From NCBI RefSeq assembly GCF_013328345.1, contig NZ_JABULX010000009.1:1-64000 (forward strand): a stretch of 64,000 bases of DNA, read 5' to 3'. A program made the translations under genes and the position numbers. The stretch comes from Marinifaba aquimaris (GTDB taxonomy: Bacteria > Pseudomonadota > Gammaproteobacteria > Enterobacterales > Alteromonadaceae). Of this stretch, positions 54,577 through 63,244 are shown one piece after another; within the stretch, counting starts at the first letter, position 1; each line of letters opens with the position of its first letter. The notes below the pieces were generated by a model that had not been told where the DNA came from, did not search any database, and saw nothing but the letters and a program-made list of their open reading frames with translations.

Positions 54577-56976
54577 ATGCGGTGTTGTTTCTTATTTTTA
54601 CTGATTGTGCAAACTCTGTTGAATACAGCAGGAGCGAGTGAATATCCTGCTGCAACTGAATTATTGCAGTCTTCAGCACCAGTTGCTCAGCAACTGGTTA
54701 ATGGTTTTACCAGTGTTAACGTTTCGATTGGTTTTCAATTGCTCAATCAATTTGAAATCGGTCAGTTTATCAGTTTACCGACTGATTCAAGTGTCAAACT
54801 TTCATTAGATTTTAGCAATGATGCGGTTTGGGAAAATACGTTATTTATTTTTACGATCGGCATCGCTGCAACTTTGATCTTGGTTAATTTTATTGTCGGT
54901 CTAGGTACACGTGATCGCGCTTTTCTCTACTGCTGTCTATTTACGTTAAACGCAGCCCTAATCTGGGGCTACTTCTTTCATTGGCCCATTGTAATGTGGG
55001 ATGCCATGGACCCAATTTTATACTGGTTTGGCATTTTATTATTTTCAGTTTTTCTAAACTTACTATTATCTCATTTATTAAAATTACCTGAAAAAAACTC
55101 AGGTCAATTTAAGACGCTTCTCGGTTTAACGTTATTAGGTGTAGTCGGTTTGCCTTTGAGTTTAACTGAGCCAGCACAAGTTGTGTTTTGGTCATACTTC
55201 TACATTAGTTTAATTTCGAGTTATGCTGCCTACGTCAGTTTTTACTGGCACAAACAAGGTAAGTCATTTGCGATTTATATGTTGCTGGGTATGGTAATAC
55301 TGGCTATCCCTCATGCCTGTTTTCTGTTTATTCACTTACAAGCCCCTAATGCATTAAGCGATGACAAACTATGCCATGTTTACGGTTTATGCAGTGCAAC
55401 GCTCGCGGGTTTAATGATGTCGTTAGCCATTGCTAAGCGTTATAAAAGCTTATTTAAGTCGCGTGGCCAGTACACAAAAAGTTTGAAGAAAACACTTAAA
55501 GAACGAACTAAAGCGCTGGAACAATTACGGATTCAGTTAAGTAAAAAACACCTCAACGAAAATCAGGTACTCAGTAGTATGGGACATGAAATTCGTACAC
55601 CTTTGATGGCTATTTTAGGTTATGCCGAGAGTTTAAAAGCCGGAGATATCAAACCTTGTGAGCAAGCACATGCAACGGAAGTGATTGCTAGAAGTAGTCA
55701 TCAATTGTTATCAATCGTTGATAGTATTTTGGATGTATCGGAAATTGAAGCCGGTCATTTACAACTCGAAGCATCAGTGACTAAATTGCCTCAGCACATG
55801 GAGTTGATAAAACATTTACAGGCGCAAAATGCGATTGATAAAGGTCTAGAGTTCAATATTAATTATCAATTCCCTATGCCATCTGAGGTGATGATTGATG
55901 CGCCGAGATTAAGGCAGGTTCTACTGAATCTTACCAATAACGCCATCAAGTTTACTTTAAAGGGCCAGATCGAATTACATGTCAGATATACCAATGATGC
56001 GTTGCAGATCACAGTGACAGATACCGGTATTGGTATGTCAGAACAACAGTGCCAGCGCATGTTTGAAAGTAGACATCACGATGATGATTTATCGGATACA
56101 TTACAATTTGGCAGCTCAGGTTTATATCTGTGCAAAAACATAGTAAAACAGATGCAAGGCGAAATTAATGTCGAAAGCCAAGTTGGGCAGGGCAGTGTGT
56201 TTACTGTCAGTTTACCTTGCTCTATCCCTCGATCTAATGAATGGATTAAATCAGCCAAAGAGCTGAATCAAAACCTCGATATGAATGAAAATCAAAACCA
56301 AAGAAAACTATCAGAAACGGGTAAAATTTTAGTTGTTGATGATCAGTTTGATAATCGTATTGTTGTGCAAACAATGCTTGAAGCGATTGGGCATGAAGTA
56401 ACTGCTACTGATGATGGCTATCAGGCTATTCGATTGGCTGAGCAAGACAGTTTTGACTTGATCTTGATGGATATTGAAATGCCAATTATCAATGGTGTAG
56501 AGACCATGTTGATGATGCGCAATAACGGTTTGTCATTACCTATTTTGGCCTTTACTGGTAAAACACTGGACTCGGAAGTCAGCAAATTAATGCGCCATGG
56601 TTTCAGTGACTATTTAGCTAAACCTGTCAGTCGTGAAGAGTTATTAGTCAAAGTTGCGGAATATATTAAAATTTCGAAAAAACAGCGCGCAGTCGCTATT
56701 AATACCGATATTAGTCTGTATCAAGATAGCTTTATTGAAGGTTTATCACAAACACTTGCTGAGCTCAGTCACGCGCTCAAAGTCAAAGACTGGCAGTGCT
56801 TGCAAAAGCATATTCATAGTTTAGTTGGCGTAACAGGGTTAATGGGATATCAGGAAATTAGTCAATTAGCGCACAAGACTGAAAAGCAGTTAAAGCGCGC
56901 ATACGATGATAGCGCCCAACAAGATGTTGAGCATTTATTAGCAAGACTAAAATTATTGGTGATGGCTGAGAAATAA
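54577..56976 (+). CDS. Hybrid histidine kinase with receiver and Hpt domains
   Basis: A membrane sensor kinase of 799 residues. A signal peptide (MRCCFLFLLIVQTLLNTAGAS) and a short periplasmic region lead into seven transmembrane helices of the 7TMR-DISM kind. H337 in HEIRTP is the phosphorylation site. HATPase boxes NNAIKF, DTGIGMS and the FGSSGLYLCKNIV loop follow. The receiver Asp is near residue 632 (LMDIEMP) and the Hpt His near 747 (HSLVGVTGLMG). The phosphate can therefore pass His-Asp-His to the LuxR-type regulator downstream. An in-frame GTG at 54520 would add 19 residues. Confidence 0.85.
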   Translation: MRCCFLFLLIVQTLLNTAGASEYPAATELLQSSAPVAQQLVNGFTSVNVSIGFQLLNQFEIGQFISLPTDSSVKLSLDFSNDAVWENTLFIFTIGIAATLILVNFIVGLGTRDRAFLYCCLFTLNAALIWGYFFHWPIVMWDAMDPILYWFGILLFSVFLNLLLSHLLKLPEKNSGQFKTLLGLTLLGVVGLPLSLTEPAQVVFWSYFYISLISSYAAYVSFYWHKQGKSFAIYMLLGMVILAIPHACFLFIHLQAPNALSDDKLCHVYGLCSATLAGLMMSLAIAKRYKSLFKSRGQYTKSLKKTLKERTKALEQLRIQLSKKHLNENQVLSSMGHEIRTPLMAILGYAESLKAGDIKPCEQAHATEVIARSSHQLLSIVDSILDVSEIEAGHLQLEASVTKLPQHMELIKHLQAQNAIDKGLEFNINYQFPMPSEVMIDAPRLRQVLLNLTNNAIKFTLKGQIELHVRYTNDALQITVTDTGIGMSEQQCQRMFESRHHDDDLSDTLQFGSSGLYLCKNIVKQMQGEINVESQVGQGSVFTVSLPCSIPRSNEWIKSAKELNQNLDMNENQNQRKLSETGKILVVDDQFDNRIVVQTMLEAIGHEVTATDDGYQAIRLAEQDSFDLILMDIEMPIINGVETMLMMRNNGLSLPILAFTGKTLDSEVSKLMRHGFSDYLAKPVSREELLVKVAEYIKISKKQRAVAINTDISLYQDSFIEGLSQTLAELSHALKVKDWQCLQKHIHSLVGVTGLMGYQEISQLAHKTEKQLKRAYDDSAQQDVEHLLARLKLLVMAEK

Positions 56977-57001
56977 AAGCGTGATGTGTAAGCGATGATA
57001 T

Positions 57002-57658
57002 TTAGTTGTCACCGTGTTTGACGGCAAATTGAATCGCTTCTGCGCTTGAATTCACATTCAGCTTTTTATAGATGGCTTTGACGTGATCGGACACAGTATA
57101 GTTCGAGATGTCTAGGAATTTAGCGATCTCTTTGTGAGTAAAGCCTTTTGCCATCAGTTTAAGTACGTCTTTTTGTCTGCCAGTTAAGCTTTCATAAAGA
57201 CGATCTTGCTCAATTTCGTGCTCGATTTCTCGTTCAGGTTTGTGCAAGTAAGAAAGAATCTTTTTCGTCACTGACGGTGTAATGGCCGGAGAATCAGATA
57301 CGCGTTTCGCCAATTCACTGATGATCACATCGATGTGCTGATTTTTCAGCAAATACCCCTGCGCGCCGTGTTTTAGGCAGTCAACGATGACATCACGCTC
57401 ATCTTCTACCGTTAGCATAATACATTCCGCTTTGTGCGGCTCAGCATTCAATAGCGGCAATAATTCAATGCCTTTGCCATCTGTTAAGTTGATATCGATT
57501 AAGGCAATATCAAAAACCTTGGTCTTAATAAGTTGTTTGGCTTTCGCGACTGAGTCAGCCTGAACGACTTCTTCTATATCTGCGAAGTTTTGTTGAACAC
57601 CTTGTGCGATCAATTCAAGTGTCAAAGCGTGATCTTCAACAATCAAAATCCGCGTCAT
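57002..57658 (-). CDS. LuxR/NarL-type response regulator
   Basis: A receiver domain (about 1-120; the phosphoacceptor Asp is in FDIALIDINLTDG) is joined to a LuxR-type helix-turn-helix (LTGRQKDVLKLMAKGFTHKEIAKFLDISNYTVSDHVKAIYKKLNV). I chose the ATG at 57658, with GGAG eight bases upstream. It is convergent with the hybrid kinase, the likely phosphate source through its Hpt domain. Proposed binding site: the CCCTA-N4-WAGGG palindromes at 51883, 54494 and 59496. Confidence 0.9.
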   Translation of the reverse strand: MTRILIVEDHALTLELIAQGVQQNFADIEEVVQADSVAKAKQLIKTKVFDIALIDINLTDGKGIELLPLLNAEPHKAECIMLTVEDERDVIVDCLKHGAQGYLLKNQHIDVIISELAKRVSDSPAITPSVTKKILSYLHKPEREIEHEIEQDRLYESLTGRQKDVLKLMAKGFTHKEIAKFLDISNYTVSDHVKAIYKKLNVNSSAEAIQFAVKHGDN

Positions 57659-57786
57659 GAGTTTTTCTCCGAACATGTATAAGACGATTCTATGGGGGTT
57701 AGCGCGATAAAACAATGACGAAATTTATAATGTGCGGCAGATGACTTAAAATGTTAGAAAATATCTAGCAGGTCAGATGAGTAAAG

Positions 57787-57819
57787 GGCTAAACCCCTGG
57801 TGCTAGTTGGGATTTAGCC
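57787..57819. terminator. Weak terminator between M14 peptidase and response regulator
   Basis: GGCTAAA pairs with TTTAGCC across an imperfect stem-loop 34 bases after the M14 stop on the minus strand. T-rich sequence lies on both sides but no long T run. Confidence 0.4.
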
Positions 57820-57852
57820 TAGTTTTATTGCAGTTTTATTACGGTTTTTTAG

Positions 57853-59373
57853 CTATGGGCAGCTGCCACTGACAAACAAAGGCACACCAATTTCAGGGCT
57901 AATCGGTACTAACTGTTCACCGTGAGAATGAGCATGTCCCCAATACTCCTCAGGTAGTTCTGCTATTAATCCTGATGCTAATGGGTAATCGCAAAAGTTA
58001 CTGTCATCAGTTGGCGGCACTTGGGCAAAATCTGCAAGAGAGATGAGTGCTTCAAAGAGTGCTACACGATTGATGTGAATTTGTCTTTTTAAAAAGCTAC
58101 CTTCAGATAAATGTGGATTAACACTGGTGACTGGTGAGCCTTTGATAACGGCGATCACATCGGGTCTCAGTACTTTGGCGAAATTAACGGTTTCCCAGCC
58201 ACCCGCGGCGATACCGATATTTTTATAACTGCCAGTATCACCTGCTGCGATATTACCTGTACCCAGTTGAACTTGAGAGAATCGCCCAACAGAGCCGACA
58301 AAAGTATTGTCGACTTTTTCCATAACTGCTACGGCTAAACTTCTAATCAAGTGCTCTTTTGCTGAATGCGCTGGCGCCTCAGCAAAAGGGCTAAATATTC
58401 TCAGATTCTCACCTTCATGGTCATCATGGCAATGACCTGTTGGTAATACCCCTAGTACTTGGTTGGCTTGAATACTGGAGTAATCTAATTGGCAATCAGA
58501 TTTATGCATGTCGCCGTGTAAATCCAAAATAACTTCTGGCTGAAATGCTATGGTTGCCGCGACTAAAGCTTGAGTTTCTACCGGGCGAATAGGGTGGTTT
58601 AAGTCGCCGTGATGATAGCGATTTAAATCATAACCACGGCCAACTATACCGGCAAAATTGGCCTCACTGCTTCGTATATAACCGCCGCCAGCACTGGGAT
58701 CGACATTTTGTCGGATAAAGGCGCAATCCGCATCCATGATTCCACCGACTACAGGCTCAATTTCACAGTTTTCAATATCAGGCTCACCACCATCAGGGTT
58801 AGCACGAACGACAAACAGAAGATCTAACTCTTCAAGTGTGTTTCTGGCAAGTGGGAAAGGAGAGAAGCTTAACCATCTAATAATACTGAGGGCTGCTTCT
58901 GTGGCAGCCGGTTCATTACCGTGCTGTTGTGTGATCACCATCACGCGTTTACCTGCCGGATTACCTGCTCTAACTGCCAGCAGCGTTCGCCCTTGAGTTG
59001 AAAAGCCAATTTTATCGGCTTGAGTATTACCACCTAAGCCATCTTGATTAGTGCAAATAACGGCTTGTCTTATTGTAGGAGCTTGATCTTCACCACATAC
59101 TTGGTGGTTTAAAGTGAGCGTCGGATCTAGGTTGATATCTATATCAATGAGGCCATTATTGTCATTATCGATAAGTGGTCCACTGGTTATGTCGTTCAGT
59201 GCCCATCTTTGCCAAAGCGTTAGCTTGTTATTAATTTCATCGTATTTGGTGAGGTAACTCAAAGCGGCGAGGTTTTGTTGATATACCTCATTGAAAGCTG
59301 AAGTGGTGGGAGAAACAAATGCAAGTACAAGTGGGAGAGCCAATTTTACTAATGGCCGTTTAAAATTCAACAT
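57853..59373 (-). CDS. Secreted M14-family zinc carboxypeptidase
   Basis: A signal peptide (MLNFKRPLVKLALPLVLAFVSPTTSAF) precedes an M14 catalytic domain. The zinc ligands are visible as QQHGNEPAAT (His and Glu) and LDLHGD (second His). The length is 506, larger than digestive carboxypeptidases, with several acidic loops and cysteines typical of secreted marine proteins. It is the last gene of the protease/phosphorelay locus. A CCCTA palindrome sits 122 bases upstream of its start. Confidence 0.85.
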   Translation of the reverse strand: MLNFKRPLVKLALPLVLAFVSPTTSAFNEVYQQNLAALSYLTKYDEINNKLTLWQRWALNDITSGPLIDNDNNGLIDIDINLDPTLTLNHQVCGEDQAPTIRQAVICTNQDGLGGNTQADKIGFSTQGRTLLAVRAGNPAGKRVMVITQQHGNEPAATEAALSIIRWLSFSPFPLARNTLEELDLLFVVRANPDGGEPDIENCEIEPVVGGIMDADCAFIRQNVDPSAGGGYIRSSEANFAGIVGRGYDLNRYHHGDLNHPIRPVETQALVAATIAFQPEVILDLHGDMHKSDCQLDYSSIQANQVLGVLPTGHCHDDHEGENLRIFSPFAEAPAHSAKEHLIRSLAVAVMEKVDNTFVGSVGRFSQVQLGTGNIAAGDTGSYKNIGIAAGGWETVNFAKVLRPDVIAVIKGSPVTSVNPHLSEGSFLKRQIHINRVALFEALISLADFAQVPPTDDSNFCDYPLASGLIAELPEEYWGHAHSHGEQLVPISPEIGVPLFVSGSCP

Positions 59374-59836
59374 AACCTAATTCCATCTGGTGAGTACATA
59401 TACTGAGTTTATTTAGCCAACTCAGTGCCGAGTAAGGCGGAGGTTCCTAGCCTTACCACTTAAAAAAGCTTAGTAGATAAGCGAATGAATCGTATCCCTA
59501 GAAATAGGGACTGATTCTCAGTTTGGCTAAATTGCGTAAATATGGTTTAGCATGACGAGTTATGGTGGAATTAATCAGCTGCGCTACACTTTAATGTCAT
59601 CTGCTATATTTATACTGTAGTAAAATATCTTGTTGATAAGTTTGTGGTTAACTTGAGGTTATCTTGTATCTATCCTGTTGTTATCTAAATAATTGTGGGT
59701 AAAGGTGTAAATAACTAGAGTAGACTTGTGTGTAAAGAACTGTTTATAAAATATCCATAAATCTCAGTTTGCTATTTATCTTTCAACTTAATTCAGTAAA
59801 ATACGCCGCTATTATTGGGCTAGGAAGCAACCTACA
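59374..59836. other. Intergenic region between M14 peptidase and crp
   Basis: It holds the operator at 59496 and the divergent promoters of the M14 gene and crp. GTTATCT occurs twice in the 59650-59690 region and AGGAAG lies just before crp. No RNA or further gene is seen. Confidence 0.5.
59496..59509. promoter_or_regulatory. CCCTA-N4-TAGGG palindrome upstream of the M14 peptidase
   Basis: CCCTAGAAATAGGG, with a matching outer T/A, is a perfect palindrome apart from the central four bases. Third member of the set around the LuxR-type regulator; 122 bases from the M14 start codon. Confidence 0.6.
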
Positions 59837-60469
59837 ATGACAATTCCCTTTTGTCTCAACAACGATGAGCTACTGCAATGGTTTGTAAGCCACTGTACTC
59901 GTCGTCATTACCCTGCAAAAAACATCATCATTCATGCGGGTGACAAACCTACTACCTTATATTTCCTTGTCTCGGGTTCTGTATCTGTCAGCATTGAAAA
60001 CGAACAAGGGCGTGATCTCGTTTTAGCTTATTTGAGTGGCGGTGAGTTCTTCGGTGAAATGGGCTTATTTGACGGTCAAAGTCGAAGTGCTTGTGTCACA
60101 GCACGAGCTGATTGTGAGATTGCTGAAATTGGCTACGCGCGTTTTGAACAACTGTATAATGAAAAACCTGAGCTATTGTCTCGAATTACTAGCCAGCTAG
60201 CGCTGAAGTTAAGAGATACATCGCGTAAAGTAATTGATTTGGCATTTCTTGATGTCACGGGACGAGTGGCGCGTGCCATTATGGATATTGCACAAAAACC
60301 AGAAGCAATGACGCACCCTGACGGTATGCAAATTAAAATTACTCGCCAAGAGTTAGGGCGCATTGTAGGCTGCTCACGTGAAATGGTTGGCCGTGTGATT
60401 AAGGAATTAGAAGAGCAAGGTTTAATATCTGCTCACGGTAAAAACATCGTCGTATTTGGTGCGCGATAA
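59837..60469 (+). CDS. crp: cAMP receptor protein
   Basis: Global regulator of carbon use. The cAMP pocket residues G73-E74 and R83-S84 (FFGEMGLF, QSRSA) are conserved, and the C-terminal helix-turn-helix is TRQELGRIVGCSREMVGRVIKEL. Full length, 210. AGGAAG lies nine bases before the ATG. It contains no Fe-S cysteine set, so it is Crp rather than FNR; the FNR that reads the hemN box must lie elsewhere. Confidence 0.96.
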   Translation: MTIPFCLNNDELLQWFVSHCTRRHYPAKNIIIHAGDKPTTLYFLVSGSVSVSIENEQGRDLVLAYLSGGEFFGEMGLFDGQSRSACVTARADCEIAEIGYARFEQLYNEKPELLSRITSQLALKLRDTSRKVIDLAFLDVTGRVARAIMDIAQKPEAMTHPDGMQIKITRQELGRIVGCSREMVGRVIKELEEQGLISAHGKNIVVFGAR

Positions 60470-60489
60470 CCTCATATACACATCTTGTT

Positions 60490-60523
60490 TTAGCCTGACT
60501 GTTTAAGTCGTCTGTTAGGCTAA
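60490..60523 (+). terminator. Weak hairpin after crp
   Basis: TTAGCCT/AGGCTAA across a 20-base loop, 20 bases after the crp stop, without a strong T run. Confidence 0.35.
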
Positions 60524-60593
60524 TTGCTGAATTATCATCAACATAGAAAAGATAAGCTACACTGATATACAAAACATTTAAAAAGTATTTAGT

Positions 60594-62096
60594 GTGTTAA
60601 CTGCTTATATCGATTTTAATTGCCCCTACAGCTACATATTGCACGAGCGCTTATTGCAATGTACTGAGTACAGTTGCATTGATTGGCATTATGTTGAACA
60701 CAACCCCACTTTAGATCCTGCCTCTGAGTCTGATCAGCCATACAAGTTGTTACAGCAACAAGTGGCTGATATTGAAAAACAAGTCGTTGATATTGACGTT
60801 GTCACGCCTCCGTTTTGTGTTAATAGCCGTTTGGCCTTGTTATCTATGATTATGGTGGAACGTTTGTGGCCAGATAGAGCAGACGACTACCGCAGTTTTT
60901 TATTTCGCAGTTACTGGCAGTTTGGTGTCGATATTTCAAGGTTTGATGCGCTACAGGCGATTTTGGCTAGTTTGCAGTTAGCTTGGGTTGACTATGATCA
61001 AGTCGCAGAACAAACACTGTTTAATCATCACAAAGATTGGCGAAATTTATCAACTGAGTTGCAAACACCTGCACTTGTCAGAGTGCCTGATGATGTCTCT
61101 TTTGGATTAACTCGCTACAGCGATTTTGTTGAATTTATAGAAGGGACTGAAGGGGCCGAACTTGCCTCTAAATGGAGCAGTGATTTTAATGACTGCTACA
61201 ACATCGCTTGTATCGACTTAGATGGTTTTTGCCAGAGACTGCAACACGATGCTTTTGGCTTTGAAATATCGAGTTTTACCGATTTGGAAGGGTTTATTCA
61301 ATCCAAAGAAAAGCATGAATGTGATGCGATCTTGATTAATTTTTCATTGCAGCTTGATAGCCACAAACGCAATCACGATTTAAATGAGCTCAATGCGTTT
61401 AAAAGAGAGCAGTTAGATTACCCTATTTTATGTGTGCTAGAACGGCCAAACCCAGCATTGGAGAGTTTGGCTTTTAATTTAGGTGCCAATGATATTCTTT
61501 ACCAGCAAGGGCATTTAATTGCGCATGTCGCGCGCATCAAAAAACGTATCCACACCTTCAAGGCCATTGATTTGTTGAGTCAACATGCACACATTGATGG
61601 TATGACAGGCTTGATGAACAAAGAAACTTTCTTACACGTGTTACACAGAGAGTGGCGCATTGCCGTTCGCGCGGAGCAAGCACTCAGTGTATTAATCTTA
61701 GATTTTGATTTCTTTAAACAATACAATGATAACTATGGCCATATTAGAGGTGATACCTGTTTAAAAAAAATGGCGAAGATCATTCAAGACAATGTTTTTC
61801 GACCTTCTGATATTGTTGCTCGATTTGGCGGTGAAGAATTTATTTTATTATTGCCTAATACCGCGCAAAAAGAAGCTTTACTCGTGGGCGAGCGAGTTCG
61901 ACAGGCGATAGAAGACACCGCTATTGAACACACTACTAATCCGCAAGGAATCGGAATTGTGACCATAAGCTTAGGTTTAGTCAGTGGTACTATTGAGCAG
62001 TTGAGCAGCATTGATCATATGCTGGAGCAGGCTGATAAAGCACTCTATCAAGCCAAACAGACTGGTAGGAATAAAGTTAGTCATCTGGAGAATTAA
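60594..62096 (+). CDS. DsbA-like/GGDEF fusion diguanylate cyclase
   Basis: An unusual three-part protein. Residues about 1-200 resemble DsbA/FrnE-type thioredoxin folds (YIDFNCPYSYILHERL; the active-site motif is CPYS with one Cys, C10). Residues about 205-320 look like a degenerate receiver (CDAILINFSLQL...YPILCVLERPN). The C-terminus is a GGDEF domain with GGEEF (412-416) and an RPSD inhibitory site (403-406), so it should make cyclic di-GMP under feedback control. The start is GTG at 60594, without a good ribosome site. No signal peptide: cytoplasmic. Confidence 0.82.
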   Translation: MLTAYIDFNCPYSYILHERLLQCTEYSCIDWHYVEHNPTLDPASESDQPYKLLQQQVADIEKQVVDIDVVTPPFCVNSRLALLSMIMVERLWPDRADDYRSFLFRSYWQFGVDISRFDALQAILASLQLAWVDYDQVAEQTLFNHHKDWRNLSTELQTPALVRVPDDVSFGLTRYSDFVEFIEGTEGAELASKWSSDFNDCYNIACIDLDGFCQRLQHDAFGFEISSFTDLEGFIQSKEKHECDAILINFSLQLDSHKRNHDLNELNAFKREQLDYPILCVLERPNPALESLAFNLGANDILYQQGHLIAHVARIKKRIHTFKAIDLLSQHAHIDGMTGLMNKETFLHVLHREWRIAVRAEQALSVLILDFDFFKQYNDNYGHIRGDTCLKKMAKIIQDNVFRPSDIVARFGGEEFILLLPNTAQKEALLVGERVRQAIEDTAIEHTTNPQGIGIVTISLGLVSGTIEQLSSIDHMLEQADKALYQAKQTGRNKVSHLEN

Positions 62097-62158
62097 TTGA
62101 GTCGGTTTTTGAAAAATGGCGTAAAATAGCGGCAATTTCATATTCAGGAACCCATTCA

Positions 62159-62521
62159 ATGAGCACAACTACAGAACAAGTCTTAGCCGACTTTTATCAG
62201 CAAGTCGCCTCTGACTTAAATTTGTTCACGATTAGAGATGAGCAAGGTATTCCTACCCCCAATAACAGTGAAAATATCAAGGCCATGCCTTTTTGGTCTA
62301 GCCAAGCATTGGCACAGGCTTACCTAGAGCAAGCTGAAGGCTTTGCCAATTTTGAAATCTTACCAATTAGTTGGGCTGACTTTTCTGAAAAGTGGGTTCC
62401 GGGTATGTGGCGAGATGGGTTATGCGCGGGTATTAACTGGCAAGCTACAGCTGAATCACAAATTGATGTTGAGCTCGATGAGTTAGTCGAAGCAATTAAA
62501 GCTTTAATCCCTGCTGAGTAG
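62159..62521 (+). CDS. DUF2750 protein
   Basis: A small cytoplasmic protein of 120 residues with the DUF2750 pattern AMPFWSSQALAQAYLEQAEGFANFEILPISWADF and a terminal GLCAGINWQ. Function unknown. It follows the cyclase by 62 bases and ends with a hairpin. Confidence 0.8.
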   Translation: MSTTTEQVLADFYQQVASDLNLFTIRDEQGIPTPNNSENIKAMPFWSSQALAQAYLEQAEGFANFEILPISWADFSEKWVPGMWRDGLCAGINWQATAESQIDVELDELVEAIKALIPAE

Positions 62522-62528
62522 TCGTAAA

Positions 62529-62569
62529 TGGGCGTTTGACGTCTTCACGCTTAACGCCCAATTTCTTTA
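62529..62569 (+). terminator. Terminator after the DUF2750 gene
   Basis: TGGGCGTT/AACGCCCA across 16 bases, then ATTTCTTTA. Confidence 0.65.
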
Positions 62570-62609
62570 AGCTTTATTCTATGGGCTTGTTATTTTTTAT
62601 TAGCACCCG

Positions 62610-63149
62610 TTAAAAAGAAGAATTAGGTTGTGCAAAAAAGGTTAATTCTTCTTCGCTCGATTGCCTATTCAAAATAGCATTACGGTGCGGATAACGACCA
62701 AAACGCTCGATAATCGCTTGATGCGCTAACTCAAACTGATAGTTGTTTTCCAAACCTTGCTGATTGAACAGTTTAACCGCTTGTTGATGGATAAACCGTG
62801 ATTCAGAATGCATAAATGGCATGTAGAGAAAACTTTTTTCTTCAGGTTTGAGCATTTGATCAAAACCTTTTTCAATCGCAACTTGAGCAAGCGTCAGCGC
62901 CATTGGATCTGACGCAAAACTGGCTATTTGATCGCGATAAATGTTGCGGGAAAACTGATCCAGCACTATGACTTCAGCTAACGAACCTTGCGCTGTTGCA
63001 CGCCAATGTGCACATTCGCCTTGTGCGACCATTTGATGTATTTTGGCAAAGCGCTGATGAATGAGTTGATCAAATTCATCACTTTTTTTAAACCAATCTG
63101 TTGGCGTGCATTGCTCAAACCAAAAAATTAATACGTCTTGATAATCCAT
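62610..63149 (-). CDS. DUF924 family protein
   Basis: A 179-residue helical TPR-like protein of the DUF924 family, recognised by VLIFWFEQCTPTDWFKK, the LDQFSRNIYR segment and FGRYPHRN near the end. Function unknown. Monocistronic. Confidence 0.88.
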   Translation of the reverse strand: MDYQDVLIFWFEQCTPTDWFKKSDEFDQLIHQRFAKIHQMVAQGECAHWRATAQGSLAEVIVLDQFSRNIYRDQIASFASDPMALTLAQVAIEKGFDQMLKPEEKSFLYMPFMHSESRFIHQQAVKLFNQQGLENNYQFELAHQAIIERFGRYPHRNAILNRQSSEEELTFFAQPNSSF

Positions 63150-63189
63150 TGTTGATCGCTCCTTAGAAAGTCTTTGTGGACCGCCATAA

Positions 63190-63217
63190 AAAAAGCAGGT
63201 TTGTCGACCTGCTTTTT
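63190..63217. terminator. Bidirectional intrinsic terminator
   Basis: GCAGGT/ACCTGC with a six-base loop is flanked by A8 and T5, just after the stop of the minus-strand barrel gene. Confidence 0.85.
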
Positions 63218-63244
63218 GCGCTTAAGCGGATGAGCATTTAGCGG

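Noticed and set aside
59630-59720. Repeated GTTATCT sequences, checked as DnaA boxes or origin
   Set aside because: None matches TTATNCACA, and no origin genes are nearby.
59837-60469. FNR gene candidate for the hemN box
   Set aside because: The protein has the cAMP-binding residues and lacks the N-terminal Fe-S cysteines, so it is Crp.
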